NCBI RefSeq assembly: GCF_019042655.1
Contig: NZ_JAHPZO010000002.1
Coordinates: forward strand, 1-64,000
Source: Planococcus sp. CP5-4_YE
Lineage (GTDB): Bacteria; Bacillota; Bacilli; Bacillales_A; Planococcaceae
DNA: 64,000 nucleotides
Direction of reading: 5' to 3'
Of the stretch, positions 8,362-17,007 are shown one piece after another; position 1 is the first letter of the stretch, and each line of letters starts with the position of its first letter. The notes below the pieces were generated by a model that did not search any database, was not told where the DNA came from, and saw only the letters and a list, made by a program, of their open reading frames with translations. The translations under genes were made by a program, and so were the position numbers.

Positions 8362-9188
8362 ACTTCTTCAACCTCCACAATTTTTCGGTTTGTCCACGCC
8401 AGCGCCTGCTCTACGCCGCGCTGCAGTGTGCTCGTTGTCGTAAAGTCGTTCAAGTTAATTCCAAGCGTTACGATTGTTTGGGCAATTTCTGGGCGAATCC
8501 CGACGAGCATGCATTTCGCCCCAACCAAACGGACTGCATCTGCTGCTTGGATAATGTGATGGGCGACCATCGTATCGACGACCGGCACACCTGTAATATC
8601 CAGCAACACCACTTCAGCACGATGCTTAACGACTCCGTCGAGCAAGTTCTCCATAATCAATTTCGCCCGTTCCGTGTCAATCGTTCCGACGAGTGGCATG
8701 ACAGAAACTTTATCGAACACCGGGATCAGGGAAGCGGATAGTTCCTGCAAGGCAATTTTTTGCAGGCTGACCGTGCGCTCCCAGGTTTTGGAGTATGTGT
8801 CAATCATGCTATTGCGGATCGGTGTTGCCCACTTCGCAAACTCGTGAACAAATCCATCCATATTGTCCGGATGGATTGTACCCGCTTCGCGCATTCCTTC
8901 GTAAACGATTTCAGCGAAGTGGTCGATCGCTTTTGTCATGAACGTGATGGACCAGCCAAGGCGGACGACTTTCTCGGCAAAATCCTTTAAGCGGTTTTCA
9001 TAGACCTGATGGCTTTCAAGAAGACTTGAAGTCATCAGCCCTGCAAATTCGCGGCTTGTCTGGTTCACCATCTCTTCCGACATTACCTGAAATGAGGGTT
9101 CGTCTTTCTCATTTCGCATCATTTGCTGCCAATTGGCAATGATGCCGGTCATGTTTTCTTGTATATATGTAACCATTTGTTTGTTCAT
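8358..9188 (-). CDS. rsbR: RsbR, stressosome sensor protein
   Basis: This 276-residue co-antagonist has an N-terminal globin-like sensor domain (about 1-150) and a C-terminal STAS domain with a conserved threonine in [14 protein letters not shown]. The frame could start at 9233, but nothing resembling a ribosome binding site lies there; GGGAGGG lies 12 bases before the ATG at 9188, and the resulting length fits B. subtilis RsbRA (274 residues). It heads rsbRSTUVW-sigB-rsbX. The additional RsbR paralogs known in B. subtilis are not in this window. Confidence 0.93.
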   Translation of the reverse strand: MNKQMVTYIQENMTGIIANWQQMMRNEKDEPSFQVMSEEMVNQTSREFAGLMTSSLLESHQVYENRLKDFAEKVVRLGWSITFMTKAIDHFAEIVYEGMREAGTIHPDNMDGFVHEFAKWATPIRNSMIDTYSKTWERTVSLQKIALQELSASLIPVFDKVSVMPLVGTIDTERAKLIMENLLDGVVKHRAEVVLLDITGVPVVDTMVAHHIIQAADAVRLVGAKCMLVGIRPEIAQTIVTLGINLNDFTTTSTLQRGVEQALAWTNRKIVEVEEV

Positions 9189-9317
9189 CTTGTCGTAAAA
9201 CCCTCCCGGTGACCCTCGCAGCCACAATTTCATACTTGTCTATCCATTGTATCGGAAAACGGAGCATTTCACATCTTTTTTGATGAACCGTCCCGATTAT
9301 GATGATTTTCTATACGA

Positions 9318-9346
9318 AAAACCCCCGAGAAAAGCCATCTCGGGGG
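9318..9346 (-). terminator. Terminator after ndoA
   Basis: A perfect 9-bp GC-rich stem (9322-9330 with 9338-9346) is followed on the minus strand by TTTTTCG. It separates the toxin-antitoxin genes from rsbR. Confidence 0.85.
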
Positions 9347-9367
9347 TATTTCCATGGAGTATGTATG

Positions 9368-9718
9368 CTAAAATTTTACAAGTCCGACACTGATTTCTAA
9401 GGCTTCGTCCACCTTTTCCATCAACGCATCGTCCAGCTGTGTAATCTTATCAGTCAAACGCGATTTATCAATGGTCCGCAATTGTTCAAGCAAAATAACG
9501 GAATCACGCTCAAAGCCGTATTTCTTGGCATTGATTTCCACGTGGGTCGGCAATTTGGCTTTCTGGATCTGGGCGGTGATCGCCGCAATGATCACTGTCG
9601 GACTAAATCGGTTCCCGATATCGTTTTGTATCACCAAGACTGGACGGGTCCCGCCTTGCTCAGACCCGACGACCGGTGATAATTCTGCGAAAAAAACATC
9701 CCCGCGTTTTACAATCAA
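9368..9718 (-). CDS. ndoA: NdoA (EndoA/MazF-type) mRNA interferase toxin
   Basis: This 116-residue member of the MazF/PemK family has the typical start [13 protein letters not shown] and [18 protein letters not shown]. The B. subtilis homolog is a ribosome-independent endoribonuclease cutting at UACAU. It follows the antitoxin by four bases. The alr-ndoAI-ndoA-rsbR order is the standard Bacillales arrangement. Confidence 0.96.
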   Translation of the reverse strand: MIVKRGDVFFAELSPVVGSEQGGTRPVLVIQNDIGNRFSPTVIIAAITAQIQKAKLPTHVEINAKKYGFERDSVILLEQLRTIDKSRLTDKITQLDDALMEKVDEALEISVGLVKF

Positions 9719-9722
9719 GTTG

Positions 9723-10016
9723 TCACCCTCCGCTTACGAGTTGCACTGTCGTGTGCTCCGCTTCGTACTCAGCGTGCGAACATTCGCAGGCAATCGACAG
9801 GTTGATCTGCGACATTTCCACGTAGCCCTTGATCATCGCTTCCCGAATATGATATGAATCGTAGACATTTTTCGTTACCCGTTGAGTAGATACGTAAATG
9901 AATTCACCGTTCTCCTCAATGCGTTCATCTGAATGGGCAGTAAGCTCCGACATGAATTGCTTCGGCAACTTGACTACCACTTCTTTCGTCTTTGACTTCT
10001 CGTACACAGCCGACAC
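9723..10016 (-). CDS. ndoAI: NdoAI antitoxin, ribbon-helix-helix protein
   Basis: This 97-residue protein matches the EndoAI/MazE-type antitoxin of Bacillales: a short N-terminal ribbon-helix-helix segment ([15 protein letters not shown], about 10-25) and a C-terminal part that would bind NdoA. The two genes are separated by only four bases. Confidence 0.93.
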   Translation of the reverse strand: MSAVYEKSKTKEVVVKLPKQFMSELTAHSDERIEENGEFIYVSTQRVTKNVYDSYHIREAMIKGYVEMSQINLSIACECSHAEYEAEHTTVQLVSGG

Positions 10017-10051
10017 CTCCGAAAATCCCGATCTCTGTCTAGTTTACCTTT

Positions 10052-11200
10052 TCATCTTACCATTGAATCGTTCGACTGAAAAGGCAATCCGGTATTTTTG
10101 GTGCCATTCGCATAGACGCGCGGAACCCGCTTCGTCAAAATACAAGGGATCTCATAGGGGATGGTGCCCAGCTTTTCGGCCCATTCGTCTATCAAGACTT
10201 CCCCGTCCCCTTGGCGGCCGATCAACTGGACCGGTTCTCCGACCGGGAGTTCTTCACTCAAACGGATCATGCATTGATCCATGCAGATGCGCCCGACAAC
10301 CGGCGCCCGCTCACCGCGCACGAGCACTTCTTGCCCTTGCAAACCACGCAGCATGCCATCCGCATAGCCAATCGGAAGCGTGGCGATCCACTCTTCACCT
10401 TCACTCCGGTACGTCGCGCCGTAGCTGATTGTCGCACCTGGCTGCACTTTTTTGATGTGGACGATTTGCGTTTCCAGGCTTAGTGCTGGTTCGAGCGTGA
10501 CCGGTGAATGCTCGCCGACATAAGGCGACGGGGCGATGCCGTAGAGTGAGATGCCTATCCGCACGGCATCACTAGCGACAAATGGATGCATGAGCGCAGC
10601 AGCGCTGTTCGACACGTGAACCATGACTCGTTTTGGCAATTGTTCCAATACGCCGTTCATTCGATCGACTTGCCGCTCAAAAAGCGTGGGGTCCTCATCG
10701 TCTGCTGCAGCAAAATGTGTAAAGATGCCTTCGAACGAAAATTTTTCCGAAGCCAGTTTGGCAAATGCCGTCTCCGCTTCCCCAGGCTGTATACCGATGC
10801 GTCCCATTCCGCTGTCGACTTTTAAATGGACACGGAGCCGCTGTCCTGAAGCAGCTGCTTTCTCAGCCGCTTCGATCCACTCGAGCGACAGGGCGGTAAC
10901 GATGATATTTTCGCGCTGCGCAACAGGCACGAATGCAGCCGGCACCGCCCCCATTACCAGGATGTCCTGCTCAATTTCTGCGCGGCGCAGCAATAGCGCT
11001 TCGTCTGGTGTGGCGACTGCCAACATGCGGATGCCGCACTCAACAGCCGTGCGGGCAATTTCTTCTGCCCCGTGTCCATAGCCGTCCGCTTTGACGACTG
11101 CGATCACTTCAGCATCGCCGGCCCGCTTTTGAAACGCCGCTAGATTATTGCGGATCGCTTGTAGGTTGATGACTGCTTTTGTCGGTCGATACATTTCCAT
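10052..11200 (-). CDS. alr: Alanine racemase
   Basis: This 382-residue fold-type III PLP enzyme interconverts L- and D-alanine for peptidoglycan. The PLP lysine is in VVKADGYGHG (Lys37), and the catalytic tyrosine is probably that of TISYGATYR near 265. It lies 16 bases after acpS. B. subtilis has the lipoprotein gene ydcC between acpS and alr; here there is no room for it. Ddl and MurF, which use the product, lie 6 kb upstream on the same strand. Confidence 0.96.
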   Translation of the reverse strand: MEMYRPTKAVINLQAIRNNLAAFQKRAGDAEVIAVVKADGYGHGAEEIARTAVECGIRMLAVATPDEALLLRRAEIEQDILVMGAVPAAFVPVAQRENIIVTALSLEWIEAAEKAAASGQRLRVHLKVDSGMGRIGIQPGEAETAFAKLASEKFSFEGIFTHFAAADDEDPTLFERQVDRMNGVLEQLPKRVMVHVSNSAAALMHPFVASDAVRIGISLYGIAPSPYVGEHSPVTLEPALSLETQIVHIKKVQPGATISYGATYRSEGEEWIATLPIGYADGMLRGLQGQEVLVRGERAPVVGRICMDQCMIRLSEELPVGEPVQLIGRQGDGEVLIDEWAEKLGTIPYEIPCILTKRVPRVYANGTKNTGLPFQSNDSMVR

Positions 11201-11216
11201 ATTCTACACATCCTGT

Positions 11217-11570
11217 TCATTCGGTTTGCAAAACAACTTGCGCGGCGGCAAATTCTTTTGAATGGGTGATCGAAACAAGCCCACATTCCGCACCGCGGAA
11301 AAACATGCCGGGTTTGCCGTTTTGATCTTTTCTGATTTCCATATCCGAAAAAGGGCATGCTGCGCCGATTCCGGTGCCGCGGGCTTTGGCGAATGCTTCT
11401 TTCGCTGCAAAGCGCCCTGCCAAAAATTCGGTTCTGCGTTTATTATTCAATAGAAGATACTCAGCAAGTTCCGATTCGGTAAGGACACGCTCGCGGAATT
11501 TTGAAGATCTTTCATCGAGCTTGCGGATTCTCTCCAGCTCGACAATATCAAGACCGATTCCTGTTATCAT
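11217..11570 (-). CDS. acpS: Holo-[acyl-carrier-protein] synthase
   Basis: This 117-residue enzyme transfers 4'-phosphopantetheine from CoA to apo-ACP. Magnesium ligands are Asp8 in GIGLDIVELERI and the Glu in FAAKEAFAKA. The frame opens 8 codons earlier, but AAAGGAG lies 8 bases before the ATG at 11570, giving the canonical start MITGIGLD. It is divergent from the rhomboid gene, with a 68-base gap. Confidence 0.96.
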   Translation of the reverse strand: MITGIGLDIVELERIRKLDERSSKFRERVLTESELAEYLLLNNKRRTEFLAGRFAAKEAFAKARGTGIGAACPFSDMEIRKDQNGKPGMFFRGAECGLVSITHSKEFAAAQVVLQTE

Positions 11571-11638
11571 AAAGGTTTCTCCTTTCATTCGCAAATGGGT
11601 AACGGGTATAATAAAGCTATGAAATTGAGGTGACCTTA

Positions 11639-12253
11639 TTGTTTATCAGAAGAGAAAGTTTTTCACAGTACTTAAGAATGTATCCGGTCGTATCCACTTT
11701 GATCGCGTTGAATGTCCTCATTCACTTGCTGACATTTTTGCCGATGCTCGGCGAATACATTTACTATTACGGCGTGGGGTCGAACTTCCACATCGCGAAC
11801 GGCGAGTGGTGGCGTTTTGTGACTCCGATCTTCCTCCACGGCGGCTTTATGCATTTGCTGTTCAATATGTTTTCGCTGTTCCTGTTCGGTCCAGAGCTTG
11901 AGCGTTTGACCGGCAAGGTGCGTTTTATCACGATTTATATGCTGGCCGGCCTTTTCGCATCGGCGGCCACTTATTTCCTGCAGCCGCTCGATTATGTACA
12001 TGTCGGGGCAAGCGGAGCGATCTTCGGGATCTTCGGCGCATTCGGTGCACTCGTCTATTACGGCGGACGTGCGCTGCCGCAACTCAAACAAATTATACTC
12101 CCGATTATCGTCATTAGTATAGTCATGACATTCGTGACGCCGAACATCAATGTTACAGCCCACATCGCCGGGATGATCACCGGCTTCTTGATTGGGCTTA
12201 GCTATTTCCACCCGAAACGCATCGTCAGCTGGCGCGCCAAAAACCGCCGCTAA
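11639..12253 (+). CDS. ydcA: Rhomboid family intramembrane serine protease (YdcA type)
   Basis: This 204-residue protein has six hydrophobic segments and the rhomboid catalytic pair: Ser in GASGAIFG and His in AHIAGMITG. Rhomboids cleave transmembrane substrates within the bilayer; no substrate can be inferred. GTG at 11630 is possible, but it overlaps GAGGTGA, which is well placed for TTG at 11639. A TATAAT lies at 11607-11612. The order ydbT-ydcA-acpS is as in B. subtilis. Confidence 0.92.
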   Translation: MFIRRESFSQYLRMYPVVSTLIALNVLIHLLTFLPMLGEYIYYYGVGSNFHIANGEWWRFVTPIFLHGGFMHLLFNMFSLFLFGPELERLTGKVRFITIYMLAGLFASAATYFLQPLDYVHVGASGAIFGIFGAFGALVYYGGRALPQLKQIILPIIVISIVMTFVTPNINVTAHIAGMITGFLIGLSYFHPKRIVSWRAKNRR

Positions 12254-12261
12254 TCCGTACG

Positions 12262-12301
12262 AAAAAACCCTCAGCCGATTTCATTCGGTTGAGGGTTTTT
12301 C
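12262..12301. terminator. Bidirectional terminator between rhomboid and ydbT
   Basis: AAAAAACCCTCAGCCGA pairs with TCGGTTGAGGGTTTTT around a short loop, with A and T runs serving both convergent genes. It overlaps the ydbT 3' end. Confidence 0.85.
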
Positions 12302-13845
12302 GTTTGTTCACGATCCATTGTCTGGCGTTGCCTCGACGGCTCGTACCAAGCAAGGATTTCTTCGGCATCTTCTCGTGCCAAATTCGGAACAAGTGCAGTG
12401 GCTCCGAGCATGCCGGATTTGATGGTGGCATGGACAGAAGCGACATCGCGGCGGCGCTGGAAAATCGTCCGCGTCACAACAACTACTTGGATACGTTTTT
12501 TTAGCATGTAAAAGCGGTGCAGGCTAATGCCTCGGAATTGCGCGGTCAATTGGCGCCCAGAGATGGCATATCCCGCTGAGCGGTGCTGCCAGAGGCCGAT
12601 TGCAATAATGGCCGGAACAACTACAAGTGCCCATAAACCATACGGATAGAAGAAATAACCGAGCGCCGCGAATGCCGGAACGAGCCAGCCAATCGACAGT
12701 CGGTAAAAGAACGGCCGGCTTCTTTTCGGCAAGCGCGTCAGTTCCGGCGACCAGTCAAAATCCGGGAACAATTCATCCAGGACCGGCTTCATCTTCTCCT
12801 GCTTGACGAGTGGGAACAAACGGATTTTTTCATCTTTATCAGCCAAAGTGCCACCTGCGCTTTCGACCGTGACATTGACATAGCCGAATAATTGACGCAG
12901 CGGATTTTGTGTCATTTTAATGCCTTGCACACGATTAAACGGCACTGAGACTTTTTTCTTTTCCAATAAGCCGCGTGTAATGTAAATCCGTTCATCATCT
13001 GCATGGATGGTGAATTGATAATTGGCGAAAAGTGTCATGGCCACTGAAATGACCCAGGCAAGTAATAGCCCTGCAAATACAGTCAATGCCACAACCAGGT
13101 AGCCGAAGCGCATGAACAGCATGACTTCCTCGTAAATCGCGTCGTAGGGGATCAGTTCAGCAAACTGCGACAGGAATAAGGCGACACCGGAAATGACGAC
13201 GCCGATTCCTCCTGAAGTCGTCGCAAGCACCAGTAACTCCTTTATGCTCATCCGGTACAAGACACGCGCTTGTTCTTCCACAGGCGCCTCGCGCGGCGGC
13301 TCGGCTTCGGCCGGACCGTAGAGCTTTTCGCCAGCTGGCTCGGCTTGCGTTGCATAGCCGCGCTTTGCCACATGCATTTCCTGTTCGATACGGTCAGCTT
13401 CCGCTCGGTAAATGGCGGTCAGTTCTGCTTCCGCCTGCCCCGCTTTTCCAGAGCCGGCCGTTTCGACTTTCACTTTGACAAGCCCAAGCGGCCGGTGGAA
13501 GATCCCTTCCGTATAATTCAAGCTTTGGATCCGCTCAAACGGGATATAGCGTTTCTTTTTGACGAACAATCCGTATTCGATCCGCAACTCCCCATCTTCA
13601 AACCAATAGACAAAGCGTTTCCATTTGACGATGCCGGCGATCAGCATGAATAACAGCACCACGCCGCCGACGAGCAGCGGCAGTAAGCCTTGCCAGCCTT
13701 GGTTGAACATGCCGGAAATCCCGTCTTCACGAAATAAGTTCGCACCGAAAATGATGACAAACGGCAAGATCAATTCTTTTAAGCCTTTCAAGAAATTAAT
13801 AAGTGCAGAAATCGGATGCAGTTTATAACGCGTCTCAGACATCAT
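12271..13845 (-). CDS. ydbT: Bacterial PH-domain membrane protein (YdbT, DUF304)
   Basis: This 524-residue membrane protein has hydrophobic segments near 25-65, 205-275 and 385-415, and repeated bPH2 motifs (YGLFVKKKRYIPFERIQSLN near 95; TRGLLEKKKVSVPFNRVQGI near 305). It starts inside the last codons of ydbS (11-base overlap), so the pair is coupled. In B. subtilis ydbS-ydbT overexpression has been linked to resistance against the bacteriocin amylocyclicin; the native role is unclear. Confidence 0.9.
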   Translation of the reverse strand: MMSETRYKLHPISALINFLKGLKELILPFVIIFGANLFREDGISGMFNQGWQGLLPLLVGGVVLLFMLIAGIVKWKRFVYWFEDGELRIEYGLFVKKKRYIPFERIQSLNYTEGIFHRPLGLVKVKVETAGSGKAGQAEAELTAIYRAEADRIEQEMHVAKRGYATQAEPAGEKLYGPAEAEPPREAPVEEQARVLYRMSIKELLVLATTSGGIGVVISGVALFLSQFAELIPYDAIYEEVMLFMRFGYLVVALTVFAGLLLAWVISVAMTLFANYQFTIHADDERIYITRGLLEKKKVSVPFNRVQGIKMTQNPLRQLFGYVNVTVESAGGTLADKDEKIRLFPLVKQEKMKPVLDELFPDFDWSPELTRLPKRSRPFFYRLSIGWLVPAFAALGYFFYPYGLWALVVVPAIIAIGLWQHRSAGYAISGRQLTAQFRGISLHRFYMLKKRIQVVVVTRTIFQRRRDVASVHATIKSGMLGATALVPNLAREDAEEILAWYEPSRQRQTMDREQTKNPQPNEIG

Positions 13846-14314
13846 CTTCCGCCACCCTTGCGAGCACGGAAATACGGGAGCGCAATTCGTCTGCCTCTTC
13901 CGTAATCAATGCCGGAATCGTATGGGTTGTAGCAGCAGTCGAAATGGAAATTTCCGATAAATCGTATTTCCGCAAGATCGGCCCTTGTTCTGTGTCGACG
14001 TGCTGAACGCGAACCATCGGCACGAGCGTCCGCTTGACAATAAACAAGCCGTGTTGCAATTCGATTTCCTGGTCGCGCACTTCATAGCGCCATCGTTCCC
14101 AGCGGATTTTCGGGAATAAGTAAATGAATAGGATAGCGAACAGCAGGAGCAGACCGCCAGCTGCAGCATAGATCCAATTTGGCCAGTCGAAGAAATATGT
14201 AAGAGTGCCTACACCGGCCAATAGCAAAGCGACGACCGCTGTCTCTATCATTCCGTAAAGGCGCCAGACCGTAAGTCCTTTTCGAGAAATCCGGTTTTTC
14301 GGTTGATGGTTCAT
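13835..14314 (-). CDS. ydbS: Bacterial PH-domain membrane protein (YdbS)
   Basis: This 159-residue protein has two hydrophobic segments (about 22-65) and one bPH2 domain with ELQHGLFIVKRTLVPMVRVQ. The frame opens at 14332, but GGAG lies 8 bases before ATG 14314. It is the small partner of YdbT and overlaps it. Confidence 0.9.
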   Translation of the reverse strand: MNHQPKNRISRKGLTVWRLYGMIETAVVALLLAGVGTLTYFFDWPNWIYAAAGGLLLLFAILFIYLFPKIRWERWRYEVRDQEIELQHGLFIVKRTLVPMVRVQHVDTEQGPILRKYDLSEISISTAATTHTIPALITEEADELRSRISVLARVAEDDV

Positions 14315-14404
14315 TGTGTCATCTCCAATCAAGAATACTCTCTTCTTCTATACGTTTTGTGAACCGGAACGTTTCATTTCATTGTACCTTATTCCGAAAC
14401 GACA

Positions 14405-14450
14405 AAAAAGACGGAGAATCGGCAATTGCTGCCGGTTCTCCGTCTTTTAA
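14405..14450 (-). terminator. Terminator after cshA
   Basis: A long stem (14406-14424 with 14430-14448, one or two mismatches) is followed on the minus strand by TTTTTTG. It insulates cshA from ydbS-ydbT. Confidence 0.9.
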
Positions 14451-14466
14451 TTTTATTGATCGGGTT

Positions 14467-15972
14467 TTAGGATTCGTGACGGCGAGTGCGTCCTGGACGC
14501 CCTCCACCTGAAGGACGGCTTGAGCTTGATGACTCACGACGGCCTTTATAGCCACCGCCAGACGAGCGTCCGCCGCCACCTTTGCCTTTGTATCCGCCGC
14601 CGGATGAACGTCCGCCGCCGCCTTTACCTTTGTAGCCGCCACCGCCACGTGATGGCAATGGACGCTCTTCGGTAATTTGGACTGGAGCGTCTTCCGGATC
14701 TTTCGTCAATGTTTTAAGTGCTGCTGCAATCAAATCAACTGCATCGTGTTTTTCCAACATTTCTGTTGCAAGCTCACGATAGCTACCGAGATTGTTTTTC
14801 TCAGTCATTGTTTCCAATTGCTCTACAGCAACGCGCTGAAGTCCAATTACCGCTTCATCAGCAGTTGGAGGAACTAGAGCTTCCATTTTTTTCTTCGTTG
14901 TTCTTTCAACGATAGACAAGTAGCCCATTTCGCGTGGTGTAACGAAAGTGACAGCTACACCTTTTTTACCGGCACGGCCAGTACGGCCGATACGGTGAAC
15001 ATAGCTTTCAGGGTCTTGTGGAATATCGAAGTTGTATACGTGAGATACGCCTGAGATATCGAGTCCACGTGCTGCTACGTCAGTTGCAACCAAGATGTCG
15101 ATTTTGTTTGCTTTGAATTGTTTCAAAACAGACATACGCTTCGCTTGGCTAAGGTCGCCGTGAATTCCTTCAGCTAGATAGCCGCGGAGATTCAATGCGT
15201 GCGCCAATTCATCAACGCGGCGCTTCGTGCGTCCGAAGACGATCGCAAGCTCTGGCTGTTGAACGTTCAACAAGCGAGAAAGAATATCGAATTTTTCGCG
15301 TTCTACGGATTTCACGAAGAACTGCTCGATGTTTTCGACAGTCATTTCTTTTGACTTGATTTTGACGATTTCAGGTGTTTTCATGAATTTTTCTGCGATG
15401 CGACGGATCGGATCCGGCATTGTAGCAGAGAACAGAAGCGTCTGACGGGTATCAGGGACATTCGACATGATTGACTGAATGTCTTCGATGAAGCCCATGT
15501 TCAGCATTTCATCAGCTTCATCCAACACAAGCGTATTGACGTTTTCAAGCTTCAACGTGCGGCGGTTAATATGGTCAAGCAAACGACCAGGTGTGCCGAC
15601 GATGATTTGAGGGCGGTTTTTCAAAGCGCGGATCTGACGGCCGATTTCTTGACCACCGAATACGGACAAGATGCGCACGTTTTTGTCTTTACCTAGGTTG
15701 TAAAGCTCTTCAGAAACTTGGATTGCCAATTCGCGTGTCGGTGCAATGACCAAACCTTGCACACTTCCGTCGCGTGTGTCGATTTTCTCGATCAATGGAA
15801 TACCGAAAGCGGTTGTCTTACCAGTACCTGTTTGTGCTTGCCCGATAATGTCTTTGCCTTCCATGCCTAGGCGGATTGTGCCTTCCTGGATAGGTGTCGC
15901 TTCCTCAAAGCCCATACGTCTTACGGATTTCAATGTTGTTTCGCTGATGTTTAGTTCTGTAAATTTAACCAA
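14467..15972 (-). CDS. cshA: DEAD-box RNA helicase CshA
   Basis: This 501-residue helicase, linked in related bacteria to RNA decay and cold adaptation, has AQTGTGKT (motif I, near 45), [19 protein letters not shown] and [10 protein letters not shown] in order. The C terminus is a Gly/Arg/Ser-rich RNA-binding tail with a 14-residue repeat. The only possible start in the frame is TTG at 15972, since a TGA lies 9 bases upstream of it; AAGGAG precedes it by 11 bases. The weak start and long structured leader suggest post-transcriptional control. Confidence 0.95.
   Translation of the reverse strand: MVKFTELNISETTLKSVRRMGFEEATPIQEGTIRLGMEGKDIIGQAQTGTGKTTAFGIPLIEKIDTRDGSVQGLVIAPTRELAIQVSEELYNLGKDKNVRILSVFGGQEIGRQIRALKNRPQIIVGTPGRLLDHINRRTLKLENVNTLVLDEADEMLNMGFIEDIQSIMSNVPDTRQTLLFSATMPDPIRRIAEKFMKTPEIVKIKSKEMTVENIEQFFVKSVEREKFDILSRLLNVQQPELAIVFGRTKRRVDELAHALNLRGYLAEGIHGDLSQAKRMSVLKQFKANKIDILVATDVAARGLDISGVSHVYNFDIPQDPESYVHRIGRTGRAGKKGVAVTFVTPREMGYLSIVERTTKKKMEALVPPTADEAVIGLQRVAVEQLETMTEKNNLGSYRELATEMLEKHDAVDLIAAALKTLTKDPEDAPVQITEERPLPSRGGGGYKGKGGGGRSSGGGYKGKGGGGRSSGGGYKGRRESSSSSRPSGGGRPGRTRRHES
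14544..14640 (-). repeat. 42-bp tandem repeat coding the cshA glycine-rich tail
   Basis: [14 protein letters not shown] is encoded twice in succession plus a partial third copy, i.e. a 42-base period. Such repeats can expand or contract by slippage without shifting the frame. Confidence 0.8.
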
Positions 15973-16196
15973 ATTTTTTCAATCTCCTTTTGTCTTCATC
16001 TTATTTACAAATGGTACACATTTTAGATGAATTTATGACAAGGTCGAGCCTTTTAGTAGGAACTTTCACGTCGAAAATCATGCTCTGGAGTGTTAAGTCA
16101 GAGGGGATGTGTGAACAGGAAAAGCTCGGTCGTTGCCGAGCGGTCTGCACAGCAGGGGTTGTCTTCCCCCATTAAGTAGAACAAACCGTTTATGCT
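15973..16196 (-). promoter_or_regulatory. Long cshA 5' region with stem-loops
   Basis: No gene is visible in these 224 bases ahead of cshA. In the transcript direction a GGGG/CCCC hairpin near 16152-16170 is followed by a perfect 6-bp hairpin (GCTCGG, loop CAACGA, CCGAGC; 16124-16141) and TTTTCC, resembling a weak attenuator. A clear sigma-A promoter was not found. Confidence 0.45.
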
Positions 16197-16224
16197 CAAA
16201 AAAAACCTCTTCACGAAGGAAGAG
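16197..16224 (-). terminator. Terminator after the carboxylesterase gene
   Basis: CTCTTC (16207-16212) pairs with GAAGAG (16219-16224), followed on the minus strand by eight T. It lies about 90 bases behind the stop codon. Confidence 0.75.
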
Positions 16225-16311
16225 TGTCTCAAAAATGTATCCATTGCTCTAAACAGAATAACACGCTTCACCTCTACATGCAATTGATATGCAAAGGTTC
16301 CAATTATCAGT

Positions 16312-17007
16312 TTACTGTTCCTTGCGCATGAATTCCAAGGCTTTCGGGAACCATTCAGCGGCGTCGTCGCTATAGCAAATTAAATGTTTGCCGCTCGCCG
16401 AATGGTAAAGATACTTCTCTTTTGAACCGAGGTGATCGTAAATATGTTGTGCTGCAGATGGCGGGACGACGCTGTCTTTTTCACCTTGGACGATGAACGC
16501 CGGCACATCGATCAAATGATAATAAGGCTCTACGGTCTTAACGACGCGCAGGAATTCAATGGTCGAACGGATCGGGGTATTACGGAATTTGTATTCATAT
16601 AAATGATATAGTGCGTTTTGGTTGATGCGCCTGCCGAGCACATCACGCATCGCCTCCCGTACTTCTTCACGGATCTGCAAAGGGCTGATGTATTTCACAG
16701 CCGCACTCAATAACACGAGCCGATCGATTTTATAGCGCATCGATAAGTAAAGCGCGATCAAGCCGCCCATCGAGAAACCGACGATGATGACACGGTCGGC
16801 TTTCGCTTTCAGGCGTTTTAATGCCAGCTCCGCTTCCATCATCCATACTTCTGCGCTTTGTTCTCCGAGTTCAAGTTTTTCTCCATGTCCCGGCAAGGTC
16901 GGAATTTCGACGACCCAATCCGTCTGCTCGCCTAAGTATTCGGCAAACGGCTCTACTTCAAATGGGCCGCCGGTAAAACCATGGATGCACAGTACGCCGG
17001 TTTTCAT
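16312..17007 (-). CDS. Alpha/beta hydrolase, Est30-like carboxylesterase
   Basis: This 231-residue protein has the oxyanion loop HGFTGG at residues 9-14, the nucleophile elbow GFSMGG near 98, and probable acid/His residues in QGEKDSVVPP and SGKHLI. These features match the small carboxylesterases of Bacillaceae, including Geobacillus Est30. The natural substrate is unknown. It overlaps the end of murF by four bases and so lies in the ddl-murF transcription unit. Confidence 0.9.
   Translation of the reverse strand: MKTGVLCIHGFTGGPFEVEPFAEYLGEQTDWVVEIPTLPGHGEKLELGEQSAEVWMMEAELALKRLKAKADRVIIVGFSMGGLIALYLSMRYKIDRLVLLSAAVKYISPLQIREEVREAMRDVLGRRINQNALYHLYEYKFRNTPIRSTIEFLRVVKTVEPYYHLIDVPAFIVQGEKDSVVPPSAAQHIYDHLGSKEKYLYHSASGKHLICYSDDAAEWFPKALEFMRKEQ

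Noticed and set aside
11672-12211. 179-residue minus-strand frame under the rhomboid gene
   Set aside because: Antisense shadow; the plus-strand protein has clear catalytic motifs.
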